This document shows, in pieces, positions 33,660 through 44,264 of a stretch of DNA of 64,000 bases. Under the pieces are notes generated by a model. The model did no database searches and was not told the origin of the DNA. It worked only from the letters and a program-made list of their open reading frames with translations. The translations under genes and the position numbers were made by a program. The stretch is taken from assembly GCA_934047225.1 (NCBI GenBank), contig OW203992.1:5879501-5943500 (forward strand), written 5' to 3'. Within the stretch, counting starts at the first letter, position 1; each line of letters starts with the position of its first letter. The DNA comes from Ypsolopha sequella (lineage: Eukaryota; Arthropoda; Insecta; Lepidoptera; Ypsolophidae).

Positions 33660-34083
33660 TTAAGGCGCTACGGAAAAAAGTTCGACACTTTTAGAACGTG
33701 CATATCTACTTCAGTAAATAATATATTATTTTGATAAATAGCATATTATTTTTGAAATCTTTTTCTAGGGATCTGTTAAACAGAAACGCGATTGGAGAAA
33801 TTCGGCTTGATAGAAATATTTATTGAAATGAGGTCTTTTTCGGCACCAATTCTCCTGGTTTGACAATTAGGAATGACATATGGACTGCAAATATATTTTA
33901 TTAGATGGGTTTTAACGGTATCTAGGACCTGGTTAAATTAAATTTTGATAGCAACTTTAGTACATTTTATATTAATAAAAAACCGACTTTTTGCTACTTT
34001 TCCACGAATCCGTCCCTCTCGCACTGAGGGTTATTTCCCATGTGGAGTAACAGGGACGCTTAAACTTTTACATATCGCCTTAA
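33660..34083 (-). mobile_element. TTAA MITE, copy 4, diverged
   Basis: TTAAGGCGCTACGG at the left, CATATCGCCTTAA at the right, with GAATCCGTCCCTCTCGCACT and AATATATTTTATTAGATGGG inside. It shows many changes from copies 1-3, so it is older. Confidence 0.65.
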
Positions 34084-34089
34084 CTCGCA

Positions 34090-34250
34090 TTAAATTTTTT
34101 ACTAATTAATATTTAAAATGTGTAAAACTACAATAAATATGATACGAAACTGACTAATGCGTTTTATTCAAAATATTTATTTACATACAAAGTTGAGATG
34201 CGTCTCTCGCTGGTAACATTTGTGGCCCTCCTATATCATAAAGTTGCCGA
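34090..34250 (+). repeat. right end of the 29561 hAT family
   Basis: It ends TTGTGGCCCTCCTATATCAT, then AAAGTTGCCGACCCCTG. It aligns with 29830-29972. The left end is missing. Confidence 0.6.
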
Positions 34251-34254
34251 CCCC

Positions 34255-34430
34255 TGGCCTAGTTGTTCGACTACTCGACTACTAATCTAATGGTGGCGGG
34301 TTCAAATCCCGTTGGTGCACATTTTTGTTCGGTTTGCGTGCTTGGGAAGGCACTATAGTTGTGAGTCTAAATTGTGCCCGATGGACGGTGATGACACCTC
34401 TGACACCCCATCGCGTTTTATATCATGTGG
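34255..34430 (+). mobile_element. tRNA-derived SINE
   Basis: A degenerate A box lies around CTAGTTGTTCGACTACTCGA and a B box is GGTTCAAATCCCG at 34299. The body has GTGCTTGGGAAGGCACTATA, GTGCCCGATGGACGG and GACACCTCTGACACCCCATC. Its body matches the fragments at 757, 22935 and 58184. Confidence 0.6.
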
Positions 34431-34559
34431 ATGTATGTATGTCTGTATCAGGCTGTATCTCATGAACCGTGATAGTTAGACAGTTGAAATTTTCACAGAT
34501 GATGTATTTCTGTTGCCGCTATAACAACAAATACTAAAAAACAGAATAAAATAAATATT

Positions 34560-34672
34560 TAAGGGGGCTCCCATACAACAGACATGATTTTTTGCCATTT
34601 TTATAGATAATGGTACGGAACCCTTCATGCGCGAGTCTGACTCGCTCTTGACCGGTTTTTTTTACATTTCAC
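34560..34672 (+). repeat. GGAACCCT-family 3' end
   Basis: CTCCCATACAACAGACATGA, then GGTACGGAACCCTTCATGCG, then GACTCGCTCTTGACCGGTTT. It is close to the 10440 copy. Confidence 0.7.
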
Positions 34673-36120
34673 CGGTTCGAGTCTCGGTTCATGGAAGTAA
34701 TTTATTGTCAGATACACGACCGGCGGGTACCCGGTCTTTCCACCGGTCATGCAACTGGACAAGATAAAACTAAACAGTGACCTAATTGTAACCTAATAGT
34801 TGTTAAAAGGTTCTGAAGAAAACTTCGAGGTACTTTACAATTAAGTTTATTTAATTTTATCAAAACAAAAAAAAAGTCAAATTTCACAAGTAAAAGGAAA
34901 GGTGTTAACGGAAAAAATTATCTTAGTTACAAGTTTTTGGCCAAGACCTCCATTTGGCAAATTTCCTGCCAAGACATTACTAAGTCCTTAAGTACCTTTA
35001 AATAGTTGTGTTAGGTACCGCCTTAACATCTGGTAGTAATATTACATTGGAATTAGTATTGCCAAGACATAAATAAACATTTAAGTGATAACTAGGTGGA
35101 ATTGTTACCGCCTTATCCACAGGTAACTAGATTACATGGAATCTTGTGAAAATTACATTAAACAAAAAAACTTTAAAAAGTAACAAAATTTGTAAACAAA
35201 CAAGGGAAATAATTTTCTAAATAAAATCTAGCTCAGGGGAGCCGTAGATCCTACAAACAATAAATATTTGTCGAACATACACTTTAAACCAAATCGTCTG
35301 GTACTCCATTCAGTTCTACCAGGTAAAAAAAATTATTACGGAACATTAAATTTTACAGTTTGGGTTATTCGGTGAAACAGGAAGAAGAATTTACCCTTGA
35401 ATACTAATAGGACACATAACTAAGTGTCCAGAAAACATACCGTCCTAGGTATCTTCATTGTGTGTGGATAAAAGTAAAAAAATTCCAACACCTACTTGAA
35501 TTTTTCCAATAACCACCACGGAAATGACCCGCCGTCTGCTGCCCCCTTCAAGGTCAACGATCCTCGACCGCGCAGACAAAGGAACTGCTACTGCGTACAC
35601 CACGCGGCGATCAAAACTCTGCCAGCTGGTAAATCACGAAAACTGGTAAAGTCGGAAACAAGAAGATCTTGTAAACACGAAGATCTTGAAAACAAAACAC
35701 CCTGGAATTAGAAGAGAAAAAACAATATTAAAACCTTTACCACACGGAACAATGAGAACAAAATTCCGGTGACTCAAAATACAAAGAAAGCAATACATAC
35801 CATGATCTGACGATAGTCAGAACTCCCACCAACCCGACGAAAAAATTCCTTTTCTAAATCGTCCGAAAATAATCTTCCTGAAATACAAAAACAATATTAT
35901 AGAACTATTCCACACAAATGAATAATTAACCAAATTGAACACGAAACCCACCTCATAAATTAAAACACAACTCCTGTTGGCACATCCGCCATTTTCCTCC
36001 GCCGTTGAACGCCATAAAATCAGGAAACACTCAACACAAGTTGACATCAATAACTCCGGCCGACAAATGAACGAGAAAAACTCCCGGGCATCGCAGCAGT
36101 CACGCGTTTATCTTCATGTC
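34673..36120. other. unique sequence, SINE-like start
   Basis: 34673-34760 holds a B-box-like CGGTTCGAGTCTCGG. From 34800 the sequence matches nothing else in the window. It contains a 71-codon frame at 35496-35711 rich in R, K and N, without a domain. It leads into the promoter-like site at 36121 and could be an LTR or an upstream gene region. Confidence 0.3.
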
Positions 36121-36252
36121 TATAAAAGAGGGTAAAACGCAATTTACCATCAAGCCAAACTTCGACGCGTAACTTTTTGTGATAACCAACCCTACAAAAT
36201 TTGCAATGCTACATTATCAAACACCTTTATCTACTCCCATACTGCAATAAGG
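36121..36252 (+). promoter_or_regulatory. possible TATA promoter and first exon
   Basis: TATAAAAG at 36121-36128 is followed about 28 bp later by an initiator-like ACCATCAAG (36147-36155). The exon-like stretch then ends GCAATAAG, with GTAAGT from 36252, a perfect consensus donor. The only ATG (about 36209) opens a 14-codon upstream frame that stops before the donor, so this would be a 5' UTR exon. No downstream exon is recognised. It may be transposon-derived. Confidence 0.3.
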
Positions 36253-36441
36253 TAAGTAAAACAACAAAACGGTTTTATATTACCTACATTGTTTGACCGA
36301 TGTTACAATATTACATTATAACACCGCAATTCTGCGCTGTGATTGGCCAAATCTATTGTAACACCGCTAGAGAACAAATCACAAGCGATAATTGTCCTCT
36401 CTTGCTCTTCACGCTTCTGATTTGTCTCAGACATCTGGCTT

Positions 36442-36877
36442 ACGTTCCGGCGCGGTAACGGCGTATGCCGTTTTTCTTACCTTTTGCGGGTTGACAGTAC
36501 GGTGATGCCCGTAAATTTTTAATCTTTTCTAAATGCCAGTACGGTTACCTCCGTGAAATTTCTTTGAAAGTCTCATACAAAACACTTCTACTGGCATTCT
36601 ACAGGAACACATCAACGGTGTACTGTCAATCTACAGCCCGTTGCGCTGCGTTTTTTATTGACCAGTGCACACATGCATCCTGGTACTCACACACTGACAG
36701 TACGGCAATAACCGGTATGTTTTTTCGGTATGTTGCGGCTATAACCGCACTGTCAAATCGCAAATATATTTTTGTGTTGTAATATAGCAGTACGGCTATT
36801 ACAGTGATATAAATTTGCATGGAGATTTTTACTGCTTTTCTACGTAGTCGAGCAAATTAGGTACCGCGCCGGAACGT
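36442..36877. mobile_element. 436-bp element with ACGTTCCGGCGCGGTA ends
   Basis: ACGTTCCGGCGCGGTA and TACCGCGCCGGAACGT are perfect 16-bp inverted ends. Inside, AGTACGG and its relatives (CAGTACGGTGATG, CCAGTACGGTTACC, CAGTACGGCAATAACC, CAGTACGGCTATTAC) recur. These look like transposase- or host-factor-binding repeats. There is no coding sequence. Confidence 0.75.
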
Positions 36878-36956
36878 GTTAAGTATCATGATTACTTTTC
36901 TCATTTTTCGTGAATTGTTTTAATGGTCGTAGATTTTACAGATGCACAAAATACAA

Positions 36957-37330
36957 TTTTCAATGCATGTGCTCGTAAAGGCCCACTTTTTATGCATCAA
37001 AACCGAACAAAAAGTCAATTATTTTGCCCTAGGGCTTTGTTATTATTATTTTTTTAATTTATTTACAATGGTTGGCTAACCTGCAGCCTTTCCTGTGTAC
37101 CATAGACGTTATACTTTTTTTACACCTTTTAACGGCTATGGATACAGTCCTTTTGAGCCATTTATAATTTAAAGTTCACAAGATTATATTTGTTTTCATT
37201 TCCTCACACTATGCATTGAAAAACGTAGTATGATACACGGGCGTAAAAGCAATAAATTACTCGCTACGCTCGTGTTTTAAATCGTTCTCGTAATTTATTC
37301 CTTTGCGCCCTTGTAGCATAAACTACTATT
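36957..37330 (+). mobile_element. family G element, copy 2
   Basis: TTCAATGCATGTGCTCGTAA to GTAGCATAAACTACTATT. It includes the CTCGCTACGCTCGTGTTTTA foldback core also present in copies 3 and 4 but lost in copy 1. Confidence 0.75.
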
Positions 37331-37964
37331 TTATACTAGAGAAATATTTCGTTTCAGTAAAATCTGCTATCATCAATACATCAGGCTACTTTCTCTCCAA
37401 CCACAGTCTTTTTTTCCACACCCTGTATCTTCGTCCAGGGAGACTATTCCGGAGAAACAGTCCAAGCGAGACGTCTAAAACTCGAGCTAAAAATGTACGG
37501 AGTTCGACAGATAAAACGGGTTTTTACGGTCGACAGACTCGGAATAGACCCCCACCCAGGCCGCCTCTCTTGCCTCTACTGAAAGCTATACTTTCCAATT
37601 TCCTCGCAAACATGTTTACAGTCAGTTCACATTGTCGCGACTTGTGAACGGTGAGCAGTAGATTTAGAGCTAAACTTCGTTCGCCTGTCGAAACTGCGGC
37701 AATAAATCAATATTAATAATAAATCGCACCGTCATTTACTGTTTGCTGCTTTCGGATAAGCTTGTACCATTGGAAAAAAGTGTCTCTAGCACACTTTCCA
37801 GTCTTATTATGATGATTTTTAAAAGGGCAAAGGTTGAGGCAGCACTTGTTTCTTCGATATTATGTATTATAGTATTACAAAATAATATTATAGTTCCACC
37901 GATGTTTTATAGTTCCTGAGTGAAAGAAGGAAAGAAGAAGTTCAAGCGTATTTTTAATGGACAA
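37331..37964. other. GC-richer stretch, no gene proven
   Basis: 37430-37660 is richer in GC than its surroundings. It carries part of a 114-codon frame (RPGRLFRRNSPSETSKTRAK, then RPPPRPPLLPLL) whose start lies in the transposon. There are no diagnostic motifs or splice signals. Confidence 0.25.
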
Positions 37965-38862
37965 AGTTTTATAAATATTTCTAACGTCACAGTCAGAGTT
38001 TTATTAGCATTTTTAACGTCAGAGTCAGAGTTTAATGTCAGAGTTTTATAAACATTATTAACGTCAGAGTCAGAGTTTAAAGTCAGAGTTTTATAAACAT
38101 TTTTAACGTCCGAGTTAGAGTTTAAAGTCAGAGTTTTAAAAACATTTTTAACGTGAGAGTCAGAGTTCAAAGTCAGAGTTTTATAAACATTTTTAACGTC
38201 CGAGTTAGAGTTTAAAGTCAGAGTTTTACAAACATTATTAACGTCCGAGTCAGAGTTTAATGTCAGAGTTTTAAAAATATTTTTAACGTCAGAGTCAGGG
38301 TTTAAAGTCAGAGTTTTATAAACATTTTTAACGTCCGAGTTAGAGTTTAAAGTCAGAGTTTTAAAAACATTTTTAACGTGAGAGTCAGAGTTTAAAGTCA
38401 GAGTTTTATAAACATTTTTAACGTCCGAGTTAGAGTTTAAAGTCAGAGTTTTACAAACATTATTAACGTCCGAGTCAGAGTTTAATGTCAGAGTTTTAAA
38501 AACATTTTTAACGTGAGAGTCAGAGTTTAAAGTCAGAGTTTTATAAACATTTTTAACGTCAGAGTCAGAGTTTAAAGTCAGAGTTTTATAAACATTTTTA
38601 ACGTCCGAGTTAGAGTTTAAAGTCAGAGTTTTAAAAACATTTTTAACGTGAGAGTCAGAGTTTAAAGTCAGAGTTTTATAAACATTTTTAACGTCCGAGT
38701 TAGAGTTTAAAGTCAGAGTTTTACAAACATTATTAACGTCCGAGTCAGAGTTTAAAGTCAGAGTTTTAAAAACATTTTTAACGTGAGAGTCAGAGTTTAA
38801 AGTCAGAGTTTTAAAAATATTTTTAACGTCAGAGTCAGGGTTTAAAGTCAGAGTTTTATAAA
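37965..38862 (-). repeat. 45-bp minisatellite with higher-order structure
   Basis: The monomer is AAAGTCAGAGTTTTATAAAC, ATTTTTAACGTCCGAGTTAG, AGTTT. About 19-20 copies lie here and two more continue past an insertion at 39265-39355. Because 45 is a multiple of three, the minus strand is open for 332 codons as a 15-residue repeat (KTLTLNSDSDVKNVF). Variant monomers follow a pattern: the order VNNVC, VKNVY, SHVKNVF, VKNVY recurs three times with other monomers between. The start codon lies in the neighbouring transposon. I regard it as satellite DNA, not a gene. Confidence 0.9.
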
Positions 38863-38870
38863 AATATTTT

Positions 38871-39264
38871 TTCAATGCATGTGCTCGTAAAGGCCCACTT
38901 TTCATGCATTAAAACCGAACAAAAAGTCGATTATTTTGCCCTAGGGCTTTATTATTATTATTTTTTTTAATTTGTTTACAATGGTTGGCTAACCTGCAGC
39001 CTTTCCTGTGTACCATAGACGTTATACTTTTTTTTCCACTGTTTAACGGCTCTGGATACAATCCTTTTGAGCCAATTATAATTTAAAGTTCACAAGATTA
39101 TATTTGTTTTCATTTCCTCACACTATGCATTGAAAAATGTAGTATGATACACGGGCGTAAAAGCAATAAATTACTCGGTTACGTTTAAAACACTCGCTAC
39201 GCTCGTGTTTTAAATCGTCCTCGTAATTTATTCCTTTGCGCCCTTGTAGCATAAACTACTATTA
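38871..39264 (+). mobile_element. family G element, copy 3, inside minisatellite
   Basis: TTCAATGCATGTGCTCGTAA to AAACTACTATTA. The 45-bp repeat stops at its left edge and resumes immediately at its right edge (ACGTCTGAGTTAGAGTTTAA). The element therefore inserted into the array. A short TATT is possibly duplicated. Confidence 0.85.
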
Positions 39265-39355
39265 ACGTCTGAGTTAGAGTTTAAAGTCAGAGTTTTATAA
39301 ATATTATTAACGTCCAAGTCAGACTTTAAAGTCAGAGTATTATAAACATTATTAG
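39265..39355 (-). repeat. two remaining 45-bp minisatellite units
   Basis: ACGTCTGAGTTAGAGTTTAA, then AGTCAGAGTTTTATAAATAT, and a second, more diverged unit. This is the distal end of the array cut by family G. Confidence 0.85.
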
Positions 39356-39506
39356 CCATAAATGATCAGATCATCCACTCCTAAGAGAGCTGAAACTTGG
39401 TACAGTTGAACCGCTTTGTACAGAAAGGAGACATGCTCAAAATTTAGTTATTATATATTGTGATATATTTTATCGATTTATATCAAAGCAACATTAATTT
39501 ACACGG

Positions 39507-39625
39507 ACAAATTCATACTGAAGACTTGATAAGTGATCAGTATCACGGATTGATAACACGTTTTGCTGATTTCCTAAAGTAAAATGTTGACTTTACAATA
39601 GTAATCGACTCGGGGCTGGGCTTGC
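39507..39625. repeat. MITE family B, left part only
   Basis: ACAAATTCATACTGAAGACT, then TGATAAGTGATCAGTATCAC. The right end is absent; the GGGGCTGGGCTTGCGTTTG stretch also occurs, reversed, at about 24192-24208 in another copy. Confidence 0.5.
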
Positions 39626-39708
39626 GTTTGAAAGGAACTCGAAAAAAATTTACTAGTTCCACAAAAAGGTATTTTGGCTCCATAAATTATTGTCACTTGT
39701 ATAGTATA

Positions 39709-40330
39709 ATCCCATCAAAAACATAAAATGTACAAAAATGGCAAGTCTCGCAACGCAATCCTTCCACCGTAAAAAGTTGTGAGATCTTATGTAAAGCCAA
39801 GTCTGCTATTTTAGTTTTTATGGAAGCACCTTTTCATTTAAGTTAGTATGGGAGCACCTATTTAACAAATTTATCATTAATTGTTTTCTATTTAGTTACC
39901 TACCAACATTAAGTGACTGTATTAATATTAGTCATCTTTATTTCCTAATAAAATGTAGTGACTTCGCAATCGCACAGCAACATATACAACATATCAGCTA
40001 CCTAATACCAATTTAGTAGCGATTTGAGAAGATATTTCTACGCATCAGTGGTTTATTTGTGCTCTGCGATTGCAAAGTCACCATATTTTATTAGGAAATA
40101 AAGATGACTAATATTAATACAGTCACTTAATGTTGGTAGGTAAATAAATAGGAAACAATTAATGATAAATTTGTTAAATAGGTGCTCCCATACTAACTTA
40201 AATGAAAAGGTGCTTCCATAAAAACTAAAATAGCAGACTTGGCTTTACATAAGATCTCACAACTTTTTACGGTGGAAGGATTGCGTTGCGAGACTTGCCA
40301 TTTTTGTACATTTTATGTTTTTGATGGGAT
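39709..40330. repeat. near-perfect 271-bp inverted repeat, 80-bp loop
   Basis: Arm 1 is 39709-39979 and arm 2 is 40060-40330. I count about six mismatches, all in the inner 85 bp, and no length difference, so identity is about 98%. Outer bases are ATCCCATCAAAAACATAAAA and the inner ends are near GCAATCGCACAGCA. Arms contain no open frame and match no other place in the window. Transcription would give a hairpin of about 270 bp. It starts 60 bp beyond the stop codon of the OTU pseudogene. It may be a foldback transposon or a hairpin-RNA locus. Confidence 0.9.
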
Positions 40331-40389
40331 CTCATTTCTTTTTGTAGGTAGTCCTCCTTTTTTTCTTCTCGGGTAATATTTCTTGCACG

Positions 40390-40877
40390 TCAGCTGCGGA
40401 TTTTCTTAAAACCCACTCCCTTTAACTGATCATTAGGACATACTCCTGAGAAACTAGTATCGGGAAGGAGCATTTCATAATGACCACCTAAGAAAATACC
40501 AGAGAATCGTAAACGTTTCACTGGCATCCCAGGATCGCCACCGAATGATCCTCTCAAACGGCCATTTTCGTAAACCTCGAACGTAAATGGATACAAAGCG
40601 GTGGCTGCCATAAGTTCGGATACGGAACCGTAGGTGGTAGTTTTCATCATTGCTGTCGAGTACACGTGTCTCCACGCTCGTCACACGTATAAAGTTGCAT
40701 TTCATCCCAATACGCTACCACATACTCGACTACCGCACACCTAATGTCATATGACGACTTAGTGTTCCCATACATAGAGAATGACAAAGAATGGAACAAA
40801 CATGAACCATCTCCAGGTATAGGGACAACTAGGTGTGGACAAGGATTTTCATTTATGTACAATATTTCAGGTTCCAT
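40390..40877 (-). pseudogene. OTU-type cysteine protease gene, frameshifted
   Basis: The first frame (40877-40647) starts MEPEILYINENPCPHLVVPI, then PGDGSCLFHSLS, the OTU catalytic Asp and Cys motif. It continues through VVEYVVAYWDEMQLYTCDERGD. The second frame (to 40390) reads TYGSVSELMAATALYPFTFE, VYENGRLRGSFG, PVKRLRFSG and GGHYEMLLPDT, with the catalytic His. The frames overlap and are out of register near 40665 by one missing base. Joined they would give about 160 residues, a minimal OTU domain of the deubiquitinase family. An in-frame stop precedes the ATG. Stand-alone OTU domains occur in several insect transposons (some Helitron variants), so the origin may be mobile. The frameshift could also be a sequencing error. 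Confidence 0.7.
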
Positions 40878-40968
40878 TGCAATATTAATTTTTACTGTAA
40901 GTTATTATTACTATTATCCACAAATAGATGCAACAGGCAGGTTAAAATTTCTTTTGATCATGAAGTGA

Positions 40969-42887
40969 AAGGCAGGCTTGTCAGTCTAAACCACAGAGTA
41001 CATTATTATGTCTAAACCTCCTCAGAATAAGGAATACAAATAGAAACCTGGCTAAAATAATACGCGGAGAAAGACACCTATCCTTGATTTTCTTACGACA
41101 TTTTAGTGCGTTAGAGAGAGATGGATATGTATTAGTTTTTTCTTAATTAGGTAGGTTGTCACTAGTTCGTTGCTTTGCTAGTGATGTAACAATGTCGATT
41201 TTTGACTACGATAAATAAACCAAATCGAAATGAACCGCGACCAATCTCCTTACCACACATCATATATCATATATCATATCGTATCAAAGTGTGAAAAAAA
41301 AGAGAATGCAGGAGGCACCGACCTTTCTGGTGACATCCTCTTGCTTTGGAAGGAGGCCAAGAGAATTAATAGCAAAGTGGTCTCTGTCTACCCCAGTGGG
41401 ACACATGTTATATTGTGTAAATAAGGAATTAATAAAAGGATATCTTTCGTTTAGCATAATATTTTTTATTAAGTGCAAATTACTATATCGTAGGCAGGTA
41501 GGTACATAAGTTAAGTCCAAAATTGTGCTTGTTTCTAGTACAAAAAATGCTGTAGCTTGTATCAGAGATACAACCGTAAACTATTTAAGTGGATACTTTT
41601 TAAGTCGCCTCTTAACTCAATCAAATAGATGTTCGTTGATGTCGCGTCTTTGTTCAATCAAGGAAGAAAGAATTAATCGCAACAATAGAAATCATAATAA
41701 TCATAGACTTATAGGATTCGTAATAATAATATTATGTCAATGATGAGCGATGACAGCGCAATTACTACAGAGGTAATTTCATTTTTTTTATTTCTATCAA
41801 ATAAACATCAACTTATCTTGAATAAAAATTAATAAAAAATAATGATGACAAAAAATGAAAATACCTAATAACCTGTAATAAGAAATCAAATTATGCGCAG
41901 TTCAAGTCAATAAGCATTCCCAAAATTCATTTCACGATAGAACTACCCTGTCAAAGTACTTTTATTGTCAACCACTAAGTACGAAAATGTCTTGATCAGC
42001 GGAATTTCTTCGTGAAGTCGATCACGGCAGTAACGTGAACGAACAGGCCTTTCAGAACGATTTGCGAACATAGAAGTATGCACTTTTCTAAACCACAGAC
42101 ATCCATAGGTACTGGTTCTGTTGCCTAAAATTGAAAAATTATCGAGTTAATATACTATAGTATAGTACAAGCACGTACCTACAAACAAGATTGATAATGC
42201 AATTATACATAATTATTTAAAGGTACCAATGTGTCTGTATCTGGTAAATATAACGGCATCTGCTTTTAAAAGTCTCCATTTTAAATTTTCGTTTGGTCTA
42301 AAAGAATCCGACATAAAGTGTTTCGAACAAATATGACCGCTTTTTTTAATTGCCCAATTTGGTCAAATTATTCGTCTAAGCCATTCACTTTTTAATTCTT
42401 CCCTTTTTGGAAATCTGTAACAAAAAATATAGCGATATTTATTCGGCATTATTTTTCTTTTAACTCGCGCTGCAATGAGGGATTTTCTTTTCTTTTTTTT
42501 TTTACTCTTCCCTAGTCGCTGGATAGATGGCGCTGAACTTGGTAAGTTACTGCAAGGAACGGAACGTCACATAATTTTTTGATTATTGCACTTGGATGTA
42601 ATTTTGAGATCGTAAAACGAAACTTACATAAAAAAGTAATTAATGTCATTGTCACATCACATCACAATGACATTTTGAAAATAAATAAATAATAACAACA
42701 AGGAAAAAGAAAAAAATAATTAGCAGTCTTTTTATGAGTTTTCTAAGCCAGAAAGAAAATGTCCCAAGAGAAAAAGAAGAGAAGTCTGTGCCTTGTGGAT
42801 TTGTATAAAAATGGAGGCATACATCTTTTTCCTAAAGATGAAAGTCGTAAAGCGCAATGAGTACAAGCCATGGTACATTTTAAACCT
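40969..42887. other. no recognised gene
   Basis: 41015-41050 (CTCAGAATAAGGAATACAAA, then TAGAAACCTGGCT) recurs in reverse at 44050-44090. ATCATAT units cluster at 41263-41283. Short open frames here lack motifs. TGGATAGATGGCGCTGAACT at 42521 resembles a MITE edge. Confidence 0.35.
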
Positions 42888-43122
42888 GCGGGCCTATTGT
42901 GTATCTCTAGTTGCCTTCTGGACTGGGTGTCTATCATCAAAAACATAGATATACTATCGAATTCCGATGTCCTAAGGATATTTTCGCACTTGAAGTGACG
43001 ACACAGATTGTTAATAGTTCAATACCCACTAAAGGCAATTTTGAAATTTCAGTTTTTAGCTATGTTTTTGATGATAGGCACCTCGTGCAGTTGGCAACTA
43101 AAGATACACAATAGGGGGGCTG
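42888..43122 (+). mobile_element. MITE family F, copy 3
   Basis: CCTGCGGGCCTATTGTGTAT to GATACACAATAGGGGGGCTG. It is very close to the 25993 copy and less close to 23566. Confidence 0.8.
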
Positions 43123-43187
43123 GACGGACCATAACAAAGCATTCGCACATAATATGCTCAGCACACATGTCATCAACCAACGAGCGT

Positions 43188-43215
43188 ATGTGACGTGACG
43201 TGACGTGACGTGACG
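43188..43215. repeat. GTGAC pentanucleotide repeat
   Basis: TGACG repeated five times, directly after a GAGCGTATG motif. Confidence 0.85.
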
Positions 43216-44264
43216 CAATGTTTTTTTTTCAATCGTTTTGGCTTTGGCACCTAGCAACGTAGTCAGTTCAACACCATCTACAGAGTTCTGGGAAACTATG
43301 TTTTTTTTTTAAAACTCAAAAAGAAAACCTCTCAATAATCTATTATCCTTTATGCACGGCTGCCGCGGGAACCAATGTTCGATAGTTTGCCACACGGACT
43401 TTAGTACATCACTATACGAAAAAACATAACCTCTCGTAGTCGGCAGAAAATCTATATAAAACAGGCAAATATCGGTGTAGAATTGAACACGAGTATGATT
43501 TACAAGAACTACTATTATTGTTACTGAGTTTTAGGTATGATCCTGCAACTTATTAACATAAAAACTATCAGAACTCACCGATGAAATGATATTGCTTCAT
43601 TGTTGTTTTCTTTTCTTCCTGTATGCGATTTACAGCCTTCAATCGCACAAGACATTTTATTACAATGTTAAAAAAACAATCAACACAAACAATAATAAAT
43701 CACACTTTCACGAATTTTGAGAGGAAGAGCACCAAAATATTTAATTTCTCTCGGTGAAGCTGTAAACTTTCGCAAAATGCAATAGACATTTCGATGCCAC
43801 CAAATTAAGATGTGATGCACGCAACGTACGATATTACAACACAACGATACAATGATGAGACGTATTTAATTTTATGGTATTATAATTTTTAAAATACATC
43901 CAAATTACATCCATCTGACATTTGTTTGGTTCAACCTAGTGACACACTAGGAAAAAATATAAAGTAAGTGCGGTTCGTCGTTTCATTCACTCGTACACAG
44001 GAGTAATTTACGTTAGATGAGTACAATGGCTAATGCCCAGTTCTTATTTTAGTCAGGCTTCTATTTGTATTCCTTATTCTGAGTAAACCTCTCAGAATAA
44101 TGAGCTAAACCTGGTCTTTTTTGAATGACACACGAGTACATAGACATTTCAATATACCTACATCATAGAGGATGCATATACAAATAAAACAACATTAGCC
44201 GCTTTATTTTTCCTTTAATATATTTATAGCTTTACTTGATAAATAACCTTTTACCTTGATTTTT
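43216..44264. other. no recognised gene
   Basis: Unique AT-rich sequence; the reverse copy of the 41015 motif is at 44050-44090. No frame is supported. Confidence 0.35.

Noticed and set aside
34800..36260. Solo LTR of a retrotransposon
   Set aside because: A TATA box is present, but no TG...CA ends, primer-binding site or second copy were found.
37303..37647. 114-codon plus-strand frame with proline-rich end
   Set aside because: The start is in a transposon, and no motif or splice context supports it.
37907..38905. 332-codon open frame on the minus strand
   Set aside because: It is a 45-bp satellite whose length is divisible by three, and its start codon lies in a transposon that inserted later. 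It is kept as a repeat.
38871..39264. Family G as a Helitron
   Set aside because: No CTRR 3' end with a short hairpin about 11 bp inside is present in any of the four copies; insertion between A and T is not seen.
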